Source: Fen-1245 sp963835535 (GTDB lineage Bacteria > Gemmatimonadota > Gemmatimonadetes > Gemmatimonadales > JACORV01). From it: a stretch of 64,000 bases of DNA. How positions within the stretch are numbered: the stretch's first letter is position 1; each line of letters begins with the position of its first letter. The position numbers were made by a program, and so were the translations under genes. The DNA lies in the NCBI GenBank assembly GCA_963835535.1, contig CAWIFL010000009.1:62001-126000 (forward strand). The letters are read 5' to 3'. The notes below the pieces were generated by a model that did not search any database, had not been told where the DNA came from, and saw only the letters and a program-made list of their open reading frames with translations. Shown here piece after piece: positions 1 through 10,636 of this stretch.

Positions 1-638
1 ATCGGCTGCGGGACAACCGGCGCATCGTCGTCTCGCTCACCTCCGATCACGGCGTGACGTCGTACGTGCAATGGTCCAGGGCCCATGGCGATCCCGCGGC
101 GTTGGAGGTGCGCGCCGACACGCTGATCAGCGCCGTCGAAGCGGCGCTGGAGGCGCGGGCGGGGAGCGGTCGGTGGATCCGCTTCTTCGACCTCGGCATG
201 CTGGTGATGGACCGCGCCGGCCTGCAGGCGAAGGGCGTCAACGTGGATTCGGTCGTGGCGAACGTCCGGACGCGGATGCACGCCCTGCCCGGCGTGTGGC
301 GGGTGGACACGCCGCGCGAGCTGGCCTCCGCCGACACGGCACGGGACCCCATCGCGCGGCGCTGGCTCAACGCCATCCCCTCCGACCTCGGCGTCGAGCT
401 GTGCGTGACGTTGAAGCCGCACGACGTATGGGGACCGACCACGAGCGCCGAGCACGGCCAGCCGTCGGAGGACGACGCGCACGTGGCGCTGATCATCGCG
501 GGCGCGGGCGTGCGGCCCGGGCGGTACTCGAGGCGGGTGCAAGTGGCGGATATTGCGCCGACGCTGGCGCGGTTGCTGGGAGTGCCGCCGCTCGAGACGC
601 TCGACGGGCGGGTGCTCTCCGAGGCGCTCCGCAGGTGA
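1..638 (+). CDS. Alkaline-phosphatase-superfamily hydrolase, C-terminal part (5' truncated)
   Basis: The frame is already open at base 3, so the gene starts before the window; about 211 residues are visible. It looks like the C-terminal part of a PafA-like or type I phosphodiesterase member of the alkaline phosphatase superfamily, zinc enzymes that cleave phosphate esters, usually outside the cytoplasm. Seen: TSDHGV at the left edge, the Asp-His pair that binds metal in this fold; a further conserved His in SAEHGQPSEDDAHVALI, the usual context of the last metal ligand; and the closing ADIAPTLARLLGVPP block common to the superfamily. The nucleophile and signal peptide lie outside the window. 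The next gene begins 20 bases after the stop. The exact substrate cannot be told. Confidence 0.8.
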   Translation, partial: RLRDNRRIVVSLTSDHGVTSYVQWSRAHGDPAALEVRADTLISAVEAALEARAGSGRWIRFFDLGMLVMDRAGLQAKGVNVDSVVANVRTRMHALPGVWRVDTPRELASADTARDPIARRWLNAIPSDLGVELCVTLKPHDVWGPTTSAEHGQPSEDDAHVALIIAGAGVRPGRYSRRVQVADIAPTLARLLGVPPLETLDGRVLSEALRR

Positions 639-657
639 TGGAGCGGGAGGCGATGCC

Positions 658-1638
658 GTGAACGCCGTCGTCATCACCAAGCCCGGCGGGCCGGAGGTGC
701 TCCAGCTCCAGGACGTGCCGGCGCCCGAGCCGGCGCCCGGGGAGATCCTGGTGCGCGTGCGGGCCGCGGGGGTCAACCGCGCCGACCTGCTCCAGCGCAT
801 GGGCCAGTATCCCGCGCCGTTCGGCGCGCCGGCGAACATCCCCGGGCTCGAGTACGCGGGCGAAGTGGCGGCGCTCGGCATGGGCGCCCGGGCGTGGAAG
901 GTGGGCGACCGGGTGATGGGGCTCGTCCCGGGAGGCGCCTGCGCCGAGCTCGTCACCACCCACGAGGCGGTGGCCATGCGCATGCCGCCCGCGTGGTCGT
1001 TCGAGCAGGCGGCCGCCGTGCCCGAGGTGTTCATCACCGCCTACGACGCGCTCCTGCGCCAGATGCTCCTCAGGGCGGGCGAGCGTGTCCTGATCCACGC
1101 GGTCGGAAGCGGGGTCGGCACGGCCGCGCTCCAGCTCGCCACCTCGATCCACGCCCGGACCTTCGGCACCTCGCGCACGGCCGCGAAGCTCGAGCGGGCC
1201 CGCCAGCTGGGACTGGAGGTCGCCATCGACACCTCCCGCGAGGATTTCGTCGAGGTCGTCCAGGAGAAGACCGACGGCACGGGCGTGGACGTCGTGCTCG
1301 ACCTGGTCGGCGGGCCCGTGCTGGCGGGGAACATCCAGGTCCTGGCGCGCGCCGGGAGGATGATCATCGTGGGGCTCACGGGCGGCCGCAGCGCACCGAT
1401 CGACCTCGGCGCCGTGCTCAGCAAGCGGCTGACGATCGTCGGCACCGTCCTGCGCGCGCGGACGCTGGACGAGAAGATCGCCGTGACGACCGCCTTCGTG
1501 CAGGACATCCTGCCGCTCCTGGAGGCGGGCATGGTGCAGCCCATCCTGGATCGCACGTACGCCCTGTCCGAGGTGGCCGACGCGCACCGGCGGCTGGAAG
1601 ACAACGCCACGTTCGGGAAGCTGGTGCTTACGGTGTGA
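658..1638 (+). CDS. NAD(P)H:quinone oxidoreductase, zeta-crystallin/PIG3-like
   Basis: A 326-residue medium-chain dehydrogenase/reductase of the zinc-free quinone oxidoreductase group, expected to reduce quinones or enones with NADPH in the cytoplasm. The N-terminal GroES-like domain carries GVNRADLLQRMGQY, typical of the PIG3 subgroup, followed by GLEYAGEV. The Rossmann part shows HAVGSGVGTAALQLA for the cofactor. No zinc-ligand cysteine set is present. I chose the GTG at 658 because GGAGG lies 7 nt upstream (646-650) and the protein then starts exactly at the family N-terminus (VNAVVITKPGGPEVL); an upstream extension of the open frame is not homologous-looking. Length is normal for the family. 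Confidence 0.9.
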   Translation: MNAVVITKPGGPEVLQLQDVPAPEPAPGEILVRVRAAGVNRADLLQRMGQYPAPFGAPANIPGLEYAGEVAALGMGARAWKVGDRVMGLVPGGACAELVTTHEAVAMRMPPAWSFEQAAAVPEVFITAYDALLRQMLLRAGERVLIHAVGSGVGTAALQLATSIHARTFGTSRTAAKLERARQLGLEVAIDTSREDFVEVVQEKTDGTGVDVVLDLVGGPVLAGNIQVLARAGRMIIVGLTGGRSAPIDLGAVLSKRLTIVGTVLRARTLDEKIAVTTAFVQDILPLLEAGMVQPILDRTYALSEVADAHRRLEDNATFGKLVLTV

Positions 1639-1683
1639 GGCCGCGGCGGTAGGTTATAGATCGCAGGAGGCAGGAGGGGGATC

Positions 1684-2256
1684 ATGGCGCAGAAGCTGAC
1701 GGCGAAGAACCAGGAGCTGGTCGATTACCTGGATACGCTGCTCAAGGAAATGGACCACTTCGCGAGCCTGGTGGAGCAATACGCGGCCGCGAAATCCAAC
1801 CCCGATCAGTACTCGAGCCTGCTGTCGCGGGAGCTGGCTCAGCTCAGGCAGAAGGCGATGATGCGGAACATCGGCTTCATCGCCGATTCGGCGGGGCAGC
1901 TGAGCGTGGCCGCCTCGCGGGGCGGCAGCCCGATGATGAAAGCCCGGATGCTGCGCGACGGCGTCGTGTCGCTCAAGGCCCTGATCGAGCGGACGATCAA
2001 GGGGACGATCCAGGCCGACGAGGGCGAGAAGCGGGAGAAGGAGTTCCTCGCGCAGCGGACTCTGAAGGCGCAGGCCGAAGCGGTCAAGCACCGGGTGCTC
2101 GAGGAGGAGGCGAAGGAGGCGGCGAAGCGGGCCGCCGCCCCGGCGCCGAAGGCCGCGGCCCCGGCGGTGGGCGGCGCGCCACCGGCGCCCAGGGCGCCCA
2201 CCCCTCCGGCCGCGGGCGCGGTCAAGCCCGCCGGCCCGTCACCCGTCAAACCTTGA
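1684..2256 (+). CDS. Hypothetical helical protein with Ala/Pro-rich tail, upstream of pilT-like gene
   Basis: A 190-residue protein I do not recognise. Residues 1-130 are charged and helical with heptad-like spacing (for example LVDYLDTLLKEMDHFASLVEQ); residues 130-190 are a low-complexity Ala/Pro tail. There is no signal peptide, membrane segment or cysteine pattern. The start is well supported by AGGAGG and GGAGGGGG boxes before the ATG. It lies 23 nt upstream of the pilus ATPase gene in the same direction, so the two are probably co-transcribed, and a role with the type IV pilus motor is possible but is only inferred from position. Confidence 0.75.
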   Translation: MAQKLTAKNQELVDYLDTLLKEMDHFASLVEQYAAAKSNPDQYSSLLSRELAQLRQKAMMRNIGFIADSAGQLSVAASRGGSPMMKARMLRDGVVSLKALIERTIKGTIQADEGEKREKEFLAQRTLKAQAEAVKHRVLEEEAKEAAKRAAAPAPKAAAPAVGGAPPAPRAPTPPAAGAVKPAGPSPVKP

Positions 2257-2279
2257 GGATGGAGAGCTAGGGACCCGGG

Positions 2280-3803
2280 ATGGCCACACTCGACAAGTTC
2301 ATCCAGGTGATGTTCCAGCAGGGCGCGTCGGGGATGCGCCTGGCCAGCGGTGCCGCGGTCGTGCTGGAGGTGGAGGGAGCGGAGCGCCCGGTCACCAAGG
2401 ATGTCCTGACCAAGCCGAAGATCATGGCGCTGCTCCGCGAGATCGCGCCCGACGGGATGAAGGACCATCTCGACGCCGAGTCGCGGATGGCCTTCGGCTA
2501 CGCGGTGGACGGCAAGCGGGTGGACGCCGAGATCTTCCACGCCGGCGACGACGTGACGGTCACGATCGGTCCCGCCAAGCCCCGCCGCTCGAGCGCGGCC
2601 ATCTCGATGCCGATGGAGGCGCGGGCGCCGTCGGCGGAGCCCGTGGCGCCGGCGCCACGGCGCCCCACGCCCTCGGTCGCGGCCTCGGAGGCCGCCTCGG
2701 CGGCCGAGGAGCGCATTCAGGAGTATCTCCGCACGCTGGTCTCGTCGGGCTCGTCCGACCTGCACCTCCGCGTCGGCGAGCCCGCCATCATCCGGAAGCA
2801 GGGCGAGATGCAGCGCCTCGAAGGGAAGCCGCAGCTCTCCATCGAGGAGATGGAGGCGCTGCTCTTCTCGATCATGCCGGACCGCAACAAGAAGGAGTTC
2901 GCCGAGAGCAACGACACCGACTTCGCCTACGAGATCCTCGACCTGGCGCGGTTCCGCTGCAACGTCCTGCGGGACCGCAAGGGGCCGGCGGCGGTCTTCC
3001 GCGTCATCCCCACCAAGGTCCAGACCGCCGAGGAGCTGCACATCTCGGAGGAGGTCCAGAAGCTCTGCTTCCTCACCAAGGGGCTGGTCCTCGTGACGGG
3101 GCCGACGGGGTCGGGCAAGTCCACGACCCTGGCCGCAATGATCGACCTGATCAACCGGAAGCGCACGGACCACATCATCACGATCGAGGACCCGATCGAG
3201 TTCGTGCACCCGAACAAGAGCTGCGTCATCACGCAGCGGCAGGTCGCCCTGCACACGGACTCGTTCAAGCGCGCCCTGCGCGCCGCGCTGCGCGAGGACC
3301 CGGACATCGTGCTGGTGGGCGAGATGCGCGACCTCGAGACCGTCGCCATCGCAATCGAGACGGCGGAGACCGGCCACCTCGTGTTCGGGACGCTGCACAC
3401 CACCACGGCGGCCTCGACGGTGGACCGGATCATCGACCAGTTCCCGGCCGACCGGCAGAGCCAGATCCGCGTGATGCTCTCGGAGTCGCTCAAGGGCGTG
3501 GTCGCGCAGATCCTCTGCAAGAAGATCGGCGGCGGCCGCGTGGCGGTCCGCGAGATCCTCCTGGCGATCCCGGCCATCGCGAACCTCATCCGCGAGGGCA
3601 AGACCTTCCAGATCCCCTCGATGATCCAGACCAACAAGAAGATGGGGATGATCACGCTCAACGACGCGCTGATGGAGGTCGTCGAGAAGAAGCTCGTGGA
3701 GCCGGCCGAGGCCTACATGAAGTGCGCCGACAAGTCGGGCCTCGAGGCCATGCTGAAGGCCAAGGGGCACGATATGAGCTTCCTCAAGACCCTGCAGGCG
3801 TGA
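2280..3803 (+). CDS. pilT: Type IV pilus retraction ATPase, PilT-like, with extra N-terminal domain
   Basis: A 507-residue PilT/PilU-type secretion ATPase; family members are hexameric cytoplasmic motors that depolymerise the type IV pilus. Seen: GPTGSGKST (Walker A, about residue 275), DPDIVLVGEMRD (Walker B, about 340), the His-box HLVFGTLHTT, and the PilT-typical NLIREGKTFQIPSMIQT. It is about 140 residues longer than standard PilT (near 350). The extra part is a PAS-like PilT N-domain look-alike (residues 1-100) followed by an Ala/Pro linker (100-140), then the usual N-domain (145-255), suggesting an internal duplication. The TGA stop (3801-3803) is formed by the first bases of the repeat that follows. 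PilU or another PilT paralogue remains possible. Confidence 0.93.
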   Translation: MATLDKFIQVMFQQGASGMRLASGAAVVLEVEGAERPVTKDVLTKPKIMALLREIAPDGMKDHLDAESRMAFGYAVDGKRVDAEIFHAGDDVTVTIGPAKPRRSSAAISMPMEARAPSAEPVAPAPRRPTPSVAASEAASAAEERIQEYLRTLVSSGSSDLHLRVGEPAIIRKQGEMQRLEGKPQLSIEEMEALLFSIMPDRNKKEFAESNDTDFAYEILDLARFRCNVLRDRKGPAAVFRVIPTKVQTAEELHISEEVQKLCFLTKGLVLVTGPTGSGKSTTLAAMIDLINRKRTDHIITIEDPIEFVHPNKSCVITQRQVALHTDSFKRALRAALREDPDIVLVGEMRDLETVAIAIETAETGHLVFGTLHTTTAASTVDRIIDQFPADRQSQIRVMLSESLKGVVAQILCKKIGGGRVAVREILLAIPAIANLIREGKTFQIPSMIQTNKKMGMITLNDALMEVVEKKLVEPAEAYMKCADKSGLEAMLKAKGHDMSFLKTLQA

Positions 3804-3970
3804 GAAGTGAGAAGAAGAAGTGAGACGTGAGAGGGCGAAGAGCGTGAGGGGTGAGACGCGAAAGGCGTGAGAGGTGTTTCCCCTCACGCCTTTTCCCTCT
3901 CACGCCTTGGCTTCCTACGCCTTTCGCCCTCTCACCTCTCACCTGTCCGTCACACTGCTCACGCCTCGCC

Positions 3971-3973
<3 letters not shown>
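3801..3973. repeat. TGAGAAG-type palindromic repeat, copy A
   Basis: Fills the space between two convergent genes. The left half is made of GTGAGA/GTGAGG units and the right half of their complements (CTCACC, CTCACG). Centre: AAAGGCGTGAG (3861-3871) pairs with CTCACGCCTTT (3883-3893). It begins with TGAGAAGTGAGAAG, of which the first TGA is the stop of the pilT-like gene; at the other edge TCA (3971-3973) is the stop of nifJ. Copies B and C lie near 26.4 and 63.1 kb. It may serve as a two-way terminator, though no T-run follows the stem. Confidence 0.85.
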
Positions 3974-7540
<3,567 letters not shown>

Positions 7541-7685
7541 TTCAATCTCCGTGTCCGGCGCCTATGGTCCGCGCGCAGACCTGGTTGGTGGGTATACGTC
7601 CTCCAACCCCCGGTTCCGCAAGATGCGTTCCGGAATTCGGGTATCCGTTGTCTGCGCTGTAAGTCGTTGTGGCTGAACGAGATGA

Positions 7686-7721
7686 TGCCGAGCCAGCGGA
7701 CGGCCTCCCACCGGCTCGGCA
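7686..7721 (-). terminator. Hairpin after the osmC stop, possible terminator
   Basis: TGCCGAGCC (7686-7694) and GGCTCGGCA (7713-7721) form a perfect 9-bp stem with an 18-nt loop, 12 nt beyond the stop of the OsmC gene on its strand. No T-run follows, so rho-independent termination is uncertain. The rest of 7541-7733 holds the nifJ leader and shows no convincing gene. Confidence 0.4.
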
Positions 7722-7733
7722 GCGAGGATGGGA

Positions 7734-8144
7734 CTAGGCGGTCACCGGGGTTTCCACAATCTCCACGGCGATGTCCGGCTGGTGCGTCAGGGTATGATGG
7801 ACGGTGCACGATTCGGCCGCGCGCTTCACCGCATCCCGATACTTCTCCGGAATGCCTTTCGGCACCGACACCGCGACTTCGAACTGCCCGATGCGGTGCG
7901 GATTCGGCGCGGGGGCGGTGAAGACCTGCACCTCCATGCCGGTGGCGTCGAGGCCGCGCGTCACCAGGAACTGCTGCACGAAGAGGGCGACGCAGGTGCC
8001 GAGGGCGGCGGGCAGCAGCTCGAGCGGCATGGGGGCGCTGTCTGTGCCGCCGCCCTGCGGCGGCTGGTCCACGGCCACCTTGTGGCCGCGGATGTCGGCG
8101 GTGAAGTGGACCCCGCCGTCCCAGGTCACGGTGATCGGCTTCAC
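7734..8144 (-). CDS. OsmC/Ohr-family peroxiredoxin-like protein
   Basis: 136 residues of the OsmC fold; members reduce organic or lipid hydroperoxides with a reactive cysteine in the cytoplasm. The two family cysteines are visible: LLPAALGTCVALFVQ (about residue 53) and AAESCTVHHTL (about 116). The GTG at 8144 is chosen because its GTGA overlaps the thioredoxin stop by four bases, giving translational coupling, and because MKPITVTW-like sequence is the natural N-terminus; the open frame running further upstream overlaps thioredoxin and is not homologous. It is the last gene of an arsR-DUF302-trx-osmC operon. Being next to thioredoxin suggests thioredoxin-dependent recycling, though this is inference. 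Confidence 0.9.
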   Translation of the reverse strand: MKPITVTWDGGVHFTADIRGHKVAVDQPPQGGGTDSAPMPLELLPAALGTCVALFVQQFLVTRGLDATGMEVQVFTAPAPNPHRIGQFEVAVSVPKGIPEKYRDAVKRAAESCTVHHTLTHQPDIAVEIVETPVTA

Positions 8145-8512
8145 GCCTGCGCCGCCGACTTCGCGTCGGCCGGCCGCGCGCCGGCGGGCGTCAGGTGCTT
8201 GTCGAGCATGTCGGTGAAGAAGGGCAGGGGAGCCGCGCCCAGCACGCCGTCCACCACCTCGCCGCCCTTGAAGAGCGCGACGGTGGGAATGCTGCGGATC
8301 CCGTAGGTCATCGAGGTCTTCTGGTTCTCGTCCACGTTGACCTTCACCACGCGGACGCGGCCGGCGTACAGCTCGGCGATCTTCTCCATCACCGGGCCGA
8401 CCATCCGGCACGGCCCGCACCACGGAGCCCAGAAGTCCACCAGGACGGGAGCGTCGGCCTTGAGGACGTCGCTCTCGAAGGAGGCATCGGTAACGGCGGT
8501 CACGGTCTGCAT
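8141..8512 (-). CDS. trxA: Thioredoxin
   Basis: A 123-residue thioredoxin with WAPWCGPCR, the redox pair at C32 and C35, and the cis-proline block YGIRSIPTVALFKGGEVV. It has a 15-residue Ala-rich tail beyond the usual end. It acts as a general dithiol reductant in the cytoplasm, with no signal peptide. The ATG at 8512 is preceded by GAGGAACTG and shares its A with the TGA of the upstream DUF302 gene; a longer in-frame version reaching 8773 would lie wholly across that gene and is rejected. Placement between DUF302 and OsmC genes under an ArsR regulator suggests a stress-induced thioredoxin rather than the housekeeping one. Confidence 0.93.
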   Translation of the reverse strand: MQTVTAVTDASFESDVLKADAPVLVDFWAPWCGPCRMVGPVMEKIAELYAGRVRVVKVNVDENQKTSMTYGIRSIPTVALFKGGEVVDGVLGAAPLPFFTDMLDKHLTPAGARPADAKSAAQA

Positions 8513-8958
8513 CAGTTCCTCGTCGAATGAGATTGAACCGTTGTGGCGGTCGAGCGGACCCGCTCGAGCGCCTGCAGCAGGAGTCCTTTCACCTCGTTGG
8601 CGAGCGGCTCCAAGTCGTTGCGGCCTGTGACGCCGAACTGCACCACGGGGTCCAGAACCGCCACCACGCTCGTGCCGGGCGCGTCCCCGGCGTAGACGAC
8701 TACGTTGCACGGCAGCAGGAGACCGATCGGCAGCTCGGTCGACAGCGCGCGATGCGCGAACGGCGGATTGCACGCGCCCAGGATCACGTACGGCCGGAAG
8801 TCGGCGTCGAGCTTCTGCTTCAGCGTCGCCTTCACGTCGATCTCCGTCAGCACGCCGAATCCGGAGGCGGCCAGCGCCTCGCGGGTCAGCTGCACGGCAG
8901 AGTCGTAGGGGACCGCCACGTCGGCAGTGAATCCGTAGCGCAGGGTCTGGGGCTTCAT
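8512..8958 (-). CDS. DUF302-family protein
   Basis: 148 residues with the DUF302 signature: GYILGACNPPFAHRAL-like block (here YVILGACNPPFAHRALS) and IGLLLPCNVVVY. The biochemical role of DUF302 is not established; the two conserved cysteines in these motifs suggest a redox or ligand-binding role. It has no signal peptide. Start ATG overlaps the arsR stop (ATGA) and its own stop overlaps the thioredoxin start, so all four genes are translationally linked. DUF302 genes are often found with thioredoxin-fold or sulfur-related genes, which agrees with this context. Confidence 0.88.
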   Translation of the reverse strand: MKPQTLRYGFTADVAVPYDSAVQLTREALAASGFGVLTEIDVKATLKQKLDADFRPYVILGACNPPFAHRALSTELPIGLLLPCNVVVYAGDAPGTSVVAVLDPVVQFGVTGRNDLEPLANEVKGLLLQALERVRSTATTVQSHSTRN

Positions 8959-9296
8959 AGGCCCTCCCTCGCGCCCGCCTCCCCGGCCGCGGGGAGGTCG
9001 CAGTGACGCAGGCAGTCGAGCATGCGGATCACTCGGGAGTCGGCGATGTGGTACCAGACGTTGGCGCCGCCCCGGCGGCCCGCCACGATGCCGGCGCCGC
9101 GCATCCGCGCCAGCTGCTGGGAGACCAGCGCCTGCGGCGCCTCCAGCGCCTCCTGGATCTCCTTCACCGTCCGCTCGCCCGTCTCGAGCAGTTCCACGAT
9201 CCTCAGGCGCACCGGATGGCCCAGCACCCGGACCATGTCGGCTGCCTCGGCCAGCACCCGCGGATCGAGCGGAGCCCGCTGTAGTTCAGTAGCCAT
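8955..9296 (-). CDS. ArsR/SmtB-family transcriptional regulator
   Basis: A 113-residue winged-helix repressor. Seen: LGHPVRLRIVELLETGERTVKEI, then the recognition helix region ALVSQQLARMRGAGIVAGRRGG and the wing NVWYHIAD. The usual metal motif of the alpha-3 helix (ELCVCDL) is absent; the only cysteines are in the last helix, LDCLRHCDL, a CxxxC that could sense thiols, persulfide or metal. It is the first gene of the DUF302-trx-osmC operon. A consensus-grade promoter with a palindrome between -35 and -10 lies directly upstream, the expected site for self-repression. Effector unknown. Confidence 0.92.
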   Translation of the reverse strand: MATELQRAPLDPRVLAEAADMVRVLGHPVRLRIVELLETGERTVKEIQEALEAPQALVSQQLARMRGAGIVAGRRGGANVWYHIADSRVIRMLDCLRHCDLPAAGEAGAREGL

Positions 9297-9303
9297 GGCA
9301 GCT

Positions 9304-9332
9304 ATAGTAACATAGCGATTACACTATGTCAA
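9304..9332 (-). promoter_or_regulatory. Promoter of the arsR operon with embedded operator
   Basis: On the minus strand: TTGACA (9332-9327), 17-nt spacer, TACTAT (9309-9304), then 7 nt to the ATG at 9296, so the transcript would start at or one base before the start codon. The spacer contains CATAG (9311-9315) and CTATG (9324-9328), an inverted repeat with an 8-nt gap, placed where a bound ArsR dimer would block RNA polymerase. Confidence 0.85.
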
Positions 9333-9379
9333 TCAGGGCGACGAGGCCGAAGTTCCCGACATGGGGGCGGGCCGTCCGA

Positions 9380-9399
9380 TCCACGGGCGATTCCGTGGA
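9380..9399. promoter_or_regulatory. Palindrome in the divergent arsR/marR spacer
   Basis: TCCACGG (9380-9386) and CCGTGGA (9393-9399) are perfect 7-bp arms with a 6-nt gap, midway between two divergent promoters. The symmetry fits a dimeric regulator site. It differs from both the arsR spacer palindrome and the MarR-type motif, so a third regulator is possible. Confidence 0.45.
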
Positions 9400-9433
9400 A
9401 CTAGGTGTCGAAGCGCGCCGGGATTTATGCCTC

Positions 9434-9462
9434 TTGACAATAATCGTTATAACAGATATAAT
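9434..9462 (+). promoter_or_regulatory. Consensus promoter of marR with operator
   Basis: TTGACA (9434-9439), 17-nt spacer, TATAAT (9457-9462): both hexamers match the sigma-70 consensus fully. The ATG at 9469 follows after 6 nt, so the mRNA should be leaderless. The spacer holds the palindrome GTTATAAC (9446-9453), part of TCGTTATAAC, a motif that recurs before yceI and is the likely MarR site. Confidence 0.88.
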
Positions 9463-9468
9463 GTCGCC

Positions 9469-9933
9469 ATGACGCGACGCCTGCAGGACGAGATCAAGCA
9501 GACCAAGCCGTTCCGGAGCCTGGAGGAGGAAGTGCTGCTGGGGCTGGCCCGCACGGCGGATGCGATGGCGAGGGCGGGCGAGGAAGTGCTCAAGGCCTCG
9601 GGCCTCACCGCGACGCAGTACAACGTCCTCCGCATCCTGCGCGGCGCCGGCACCGCGGGGCTCTCCTGCGGCGACGTCGCGGGCCGGATGATCACGCGGG
9701 ATCCCGATCTCACGCGGCTGCTGGATCGGCTCGAGGGGCGTGGGCTGGTGACGCGCGCGAGGGACGGCGAGGACCGGCGGGTGGTGGTCACCCGCATCAC
9801 TCGCGCGGGGCTCTCGCTCCTGGCCGAGCTGGATGAGCCGGTCCAGGCGCAGAATCGGAAGGCGGTGGGCCACCTGGGCGAGCAGAAGCTCCGCTCGCTG
9901 GCGCAGCTGCTGGATGAGGCTCGCGGAACCTGA
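9469..9933 (+). CDS. MarR-family transcriptional regulator
   Basis: A 154-residue winged-helix regulator. The core is seen in LTATQYNVLRILRGAG, the recognition region DVAGRMITRDPDLTRLLDRL and the wing RARDGEDRRVVVTRIT, which includes the Asp-x-Arg-Arg tip typical of MarR. A shorter start than the longest open frame is chosen: the ATG at 9469 stands 6 nt after a perfect -10 box, and upstream residues would come from the promoter itself. It faces away from arsR and is followed 95 nt later by yceI in the same direction. A shared TCGTTAT motif before both genes suggests it represses itself and yceI. The ligand is unknown; one Cys (LSCGDV) lies in the DNA-binding domain. Confidence 0.93.
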   Translation: MTRRLQDEIKQTKPFRSLEEEVLLGLARTADAMARAGEEVLKASGLTATQYNVLRILRGAGTAGLSCGDVAGRMITRDPDLTRLLDRLEGRGLVTRARDGEDRRVVVTRITRAGLSLLAELDEPVQAQNRKAVGHLGEQKLRSLAQLLDEARGT

Positions 9934-9953
9934 GCCGTTTCGGCGGTCCGGTA

Positions 9954-9967
9954 GTCGTGATAACGAC
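9954..9967. promoter_or_regulatory. Putative MarR operator before yceI
   Basis: GTCGT-GATA-ACGAC is a 5-bp inverted repeat. Its complement reads GTCGTTATCAC, matching TCGTTATAAC in the marR promoter (TCGTTAT.AC). A further GTCGTAATGAC follows at 9969-9979. Together they suggest two adjacent MarR half-sites in the yceI control region. Confidence 0.5.
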
Positions 9968-10028
9968 AGTCGTAATGACGTATAGCTAGTCCACCACGTC
10001 AACCACGAGGGACGAGGAGAAGCCGACC

Positions 10029-10589
10029 ATGACGACCAACGCAGAACTGCCCGTCTGGGCGCCGGATCTGGTACACTCGAGCATAGGCTTCACCGTGCGG
10101 CACCTGGTGGTGTCGAAGGTGCGAGGGAAGTTCGGCCGGTTCACGGGGAGCATCCTGTTGGACGAGCACGACCTGGCCGCCACGCAGGTGGACGTCAGCA
10201 TCGAGACGGCGAGCGTGGACACCGGGGTCGAGCAGCGGGACAACCACCTCAGGTCCGCGGACTTCTTCGACGTCGAGAAGCACCCGGCGATGACCTTCAA
10301 GAGCACGCGCGTCGAGACGAAGGACGGCGAGCTGCGCCTGCACGGGAACCTCACGCTGCACGGCGTGACGCGGCCGGTCGTGCTCGACGTCGAGTACGCC
10401 GGGACGCAGAAGGACCCGTGGGGCGGCACGCGGGCCGGGTTCAGCGCGCGCACGTCGCTCGACCGGAAGGAATTCGGTCTGACGTGGAACCAGCTCCTCG
10501 AGGCGGGCGGCGTCGCCGTCGGGGACAAGGTGGACATCGACATCGAGATCGAGGCGGTGAAGCAGGTGCCGGCGGCTGCCGCCGCTTAA
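10029..10589 (+). CDS. YceI-family lipocalin-like protein
   Basis: 186 residues of the YceI family, beta-barrel proteins that bind long isoprenoid chains. Seen: WAPDLVHSSIGFTVRHLVVSKVRGKF, with the family's HSxIxFxVRH block, DNHLRSADFFDVEKHP, and the closing FGLTWN. Unlike many homologues it has no signal peptide, so it should be cytoplasmic. The start is supported by GAGGAGA about 10 nt upstream of the ATG. It follows marR with operator-like palindromes in between, so expression is probably MarR-controlled. The three-residue Ala tail is of no obvious meaning. Confidence 0.93.
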   Translation: MTTNAELPVWAPDLVHSSIGFTVRHLVVSKVRGKFGRFTGSILLDEHDLAATQVDVSIETASVDTGVEQRDNHLRSADFFDVEKHPAMTFKSTRVETKDGELRLHGNLTLHGVTRPVVLDVEYAGTQKDPWGGTRAGFSARTSLDRKEFGLTWNQLLEAGGVAVGDKVDIDIEIEAVKQVPAAAAA

Positions 10590-10624
10590 GAAGAACCCGC
10601 TGCATGATCGGGGGCCGCCGCGGC

Positions 10625-10630
10625 TATCTT
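10625..10630 (+). promoter_or_regulatory. -10 element 6 nt before the GAF gene start
   Basis: TATCTT stands 6 nt before the ATG at 10637 (3 nt before an alternative ATG at 10634). No good -35 is seen. The geometry equals that of the marR, aconitase, nitroreductase, mannosidase and substrate-binding-protein genes here, and favours the 10637 start and a leaderless mRNA. Confidence 0.5.
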
Positions 10631-10636
10631 GAAATG

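Noticed and set aside
7541..7733. A small gene or riboswitch before nifJ
   Set aside because: No homologous frame; only a hairpin near the osmC end and leader DNA could be supported.
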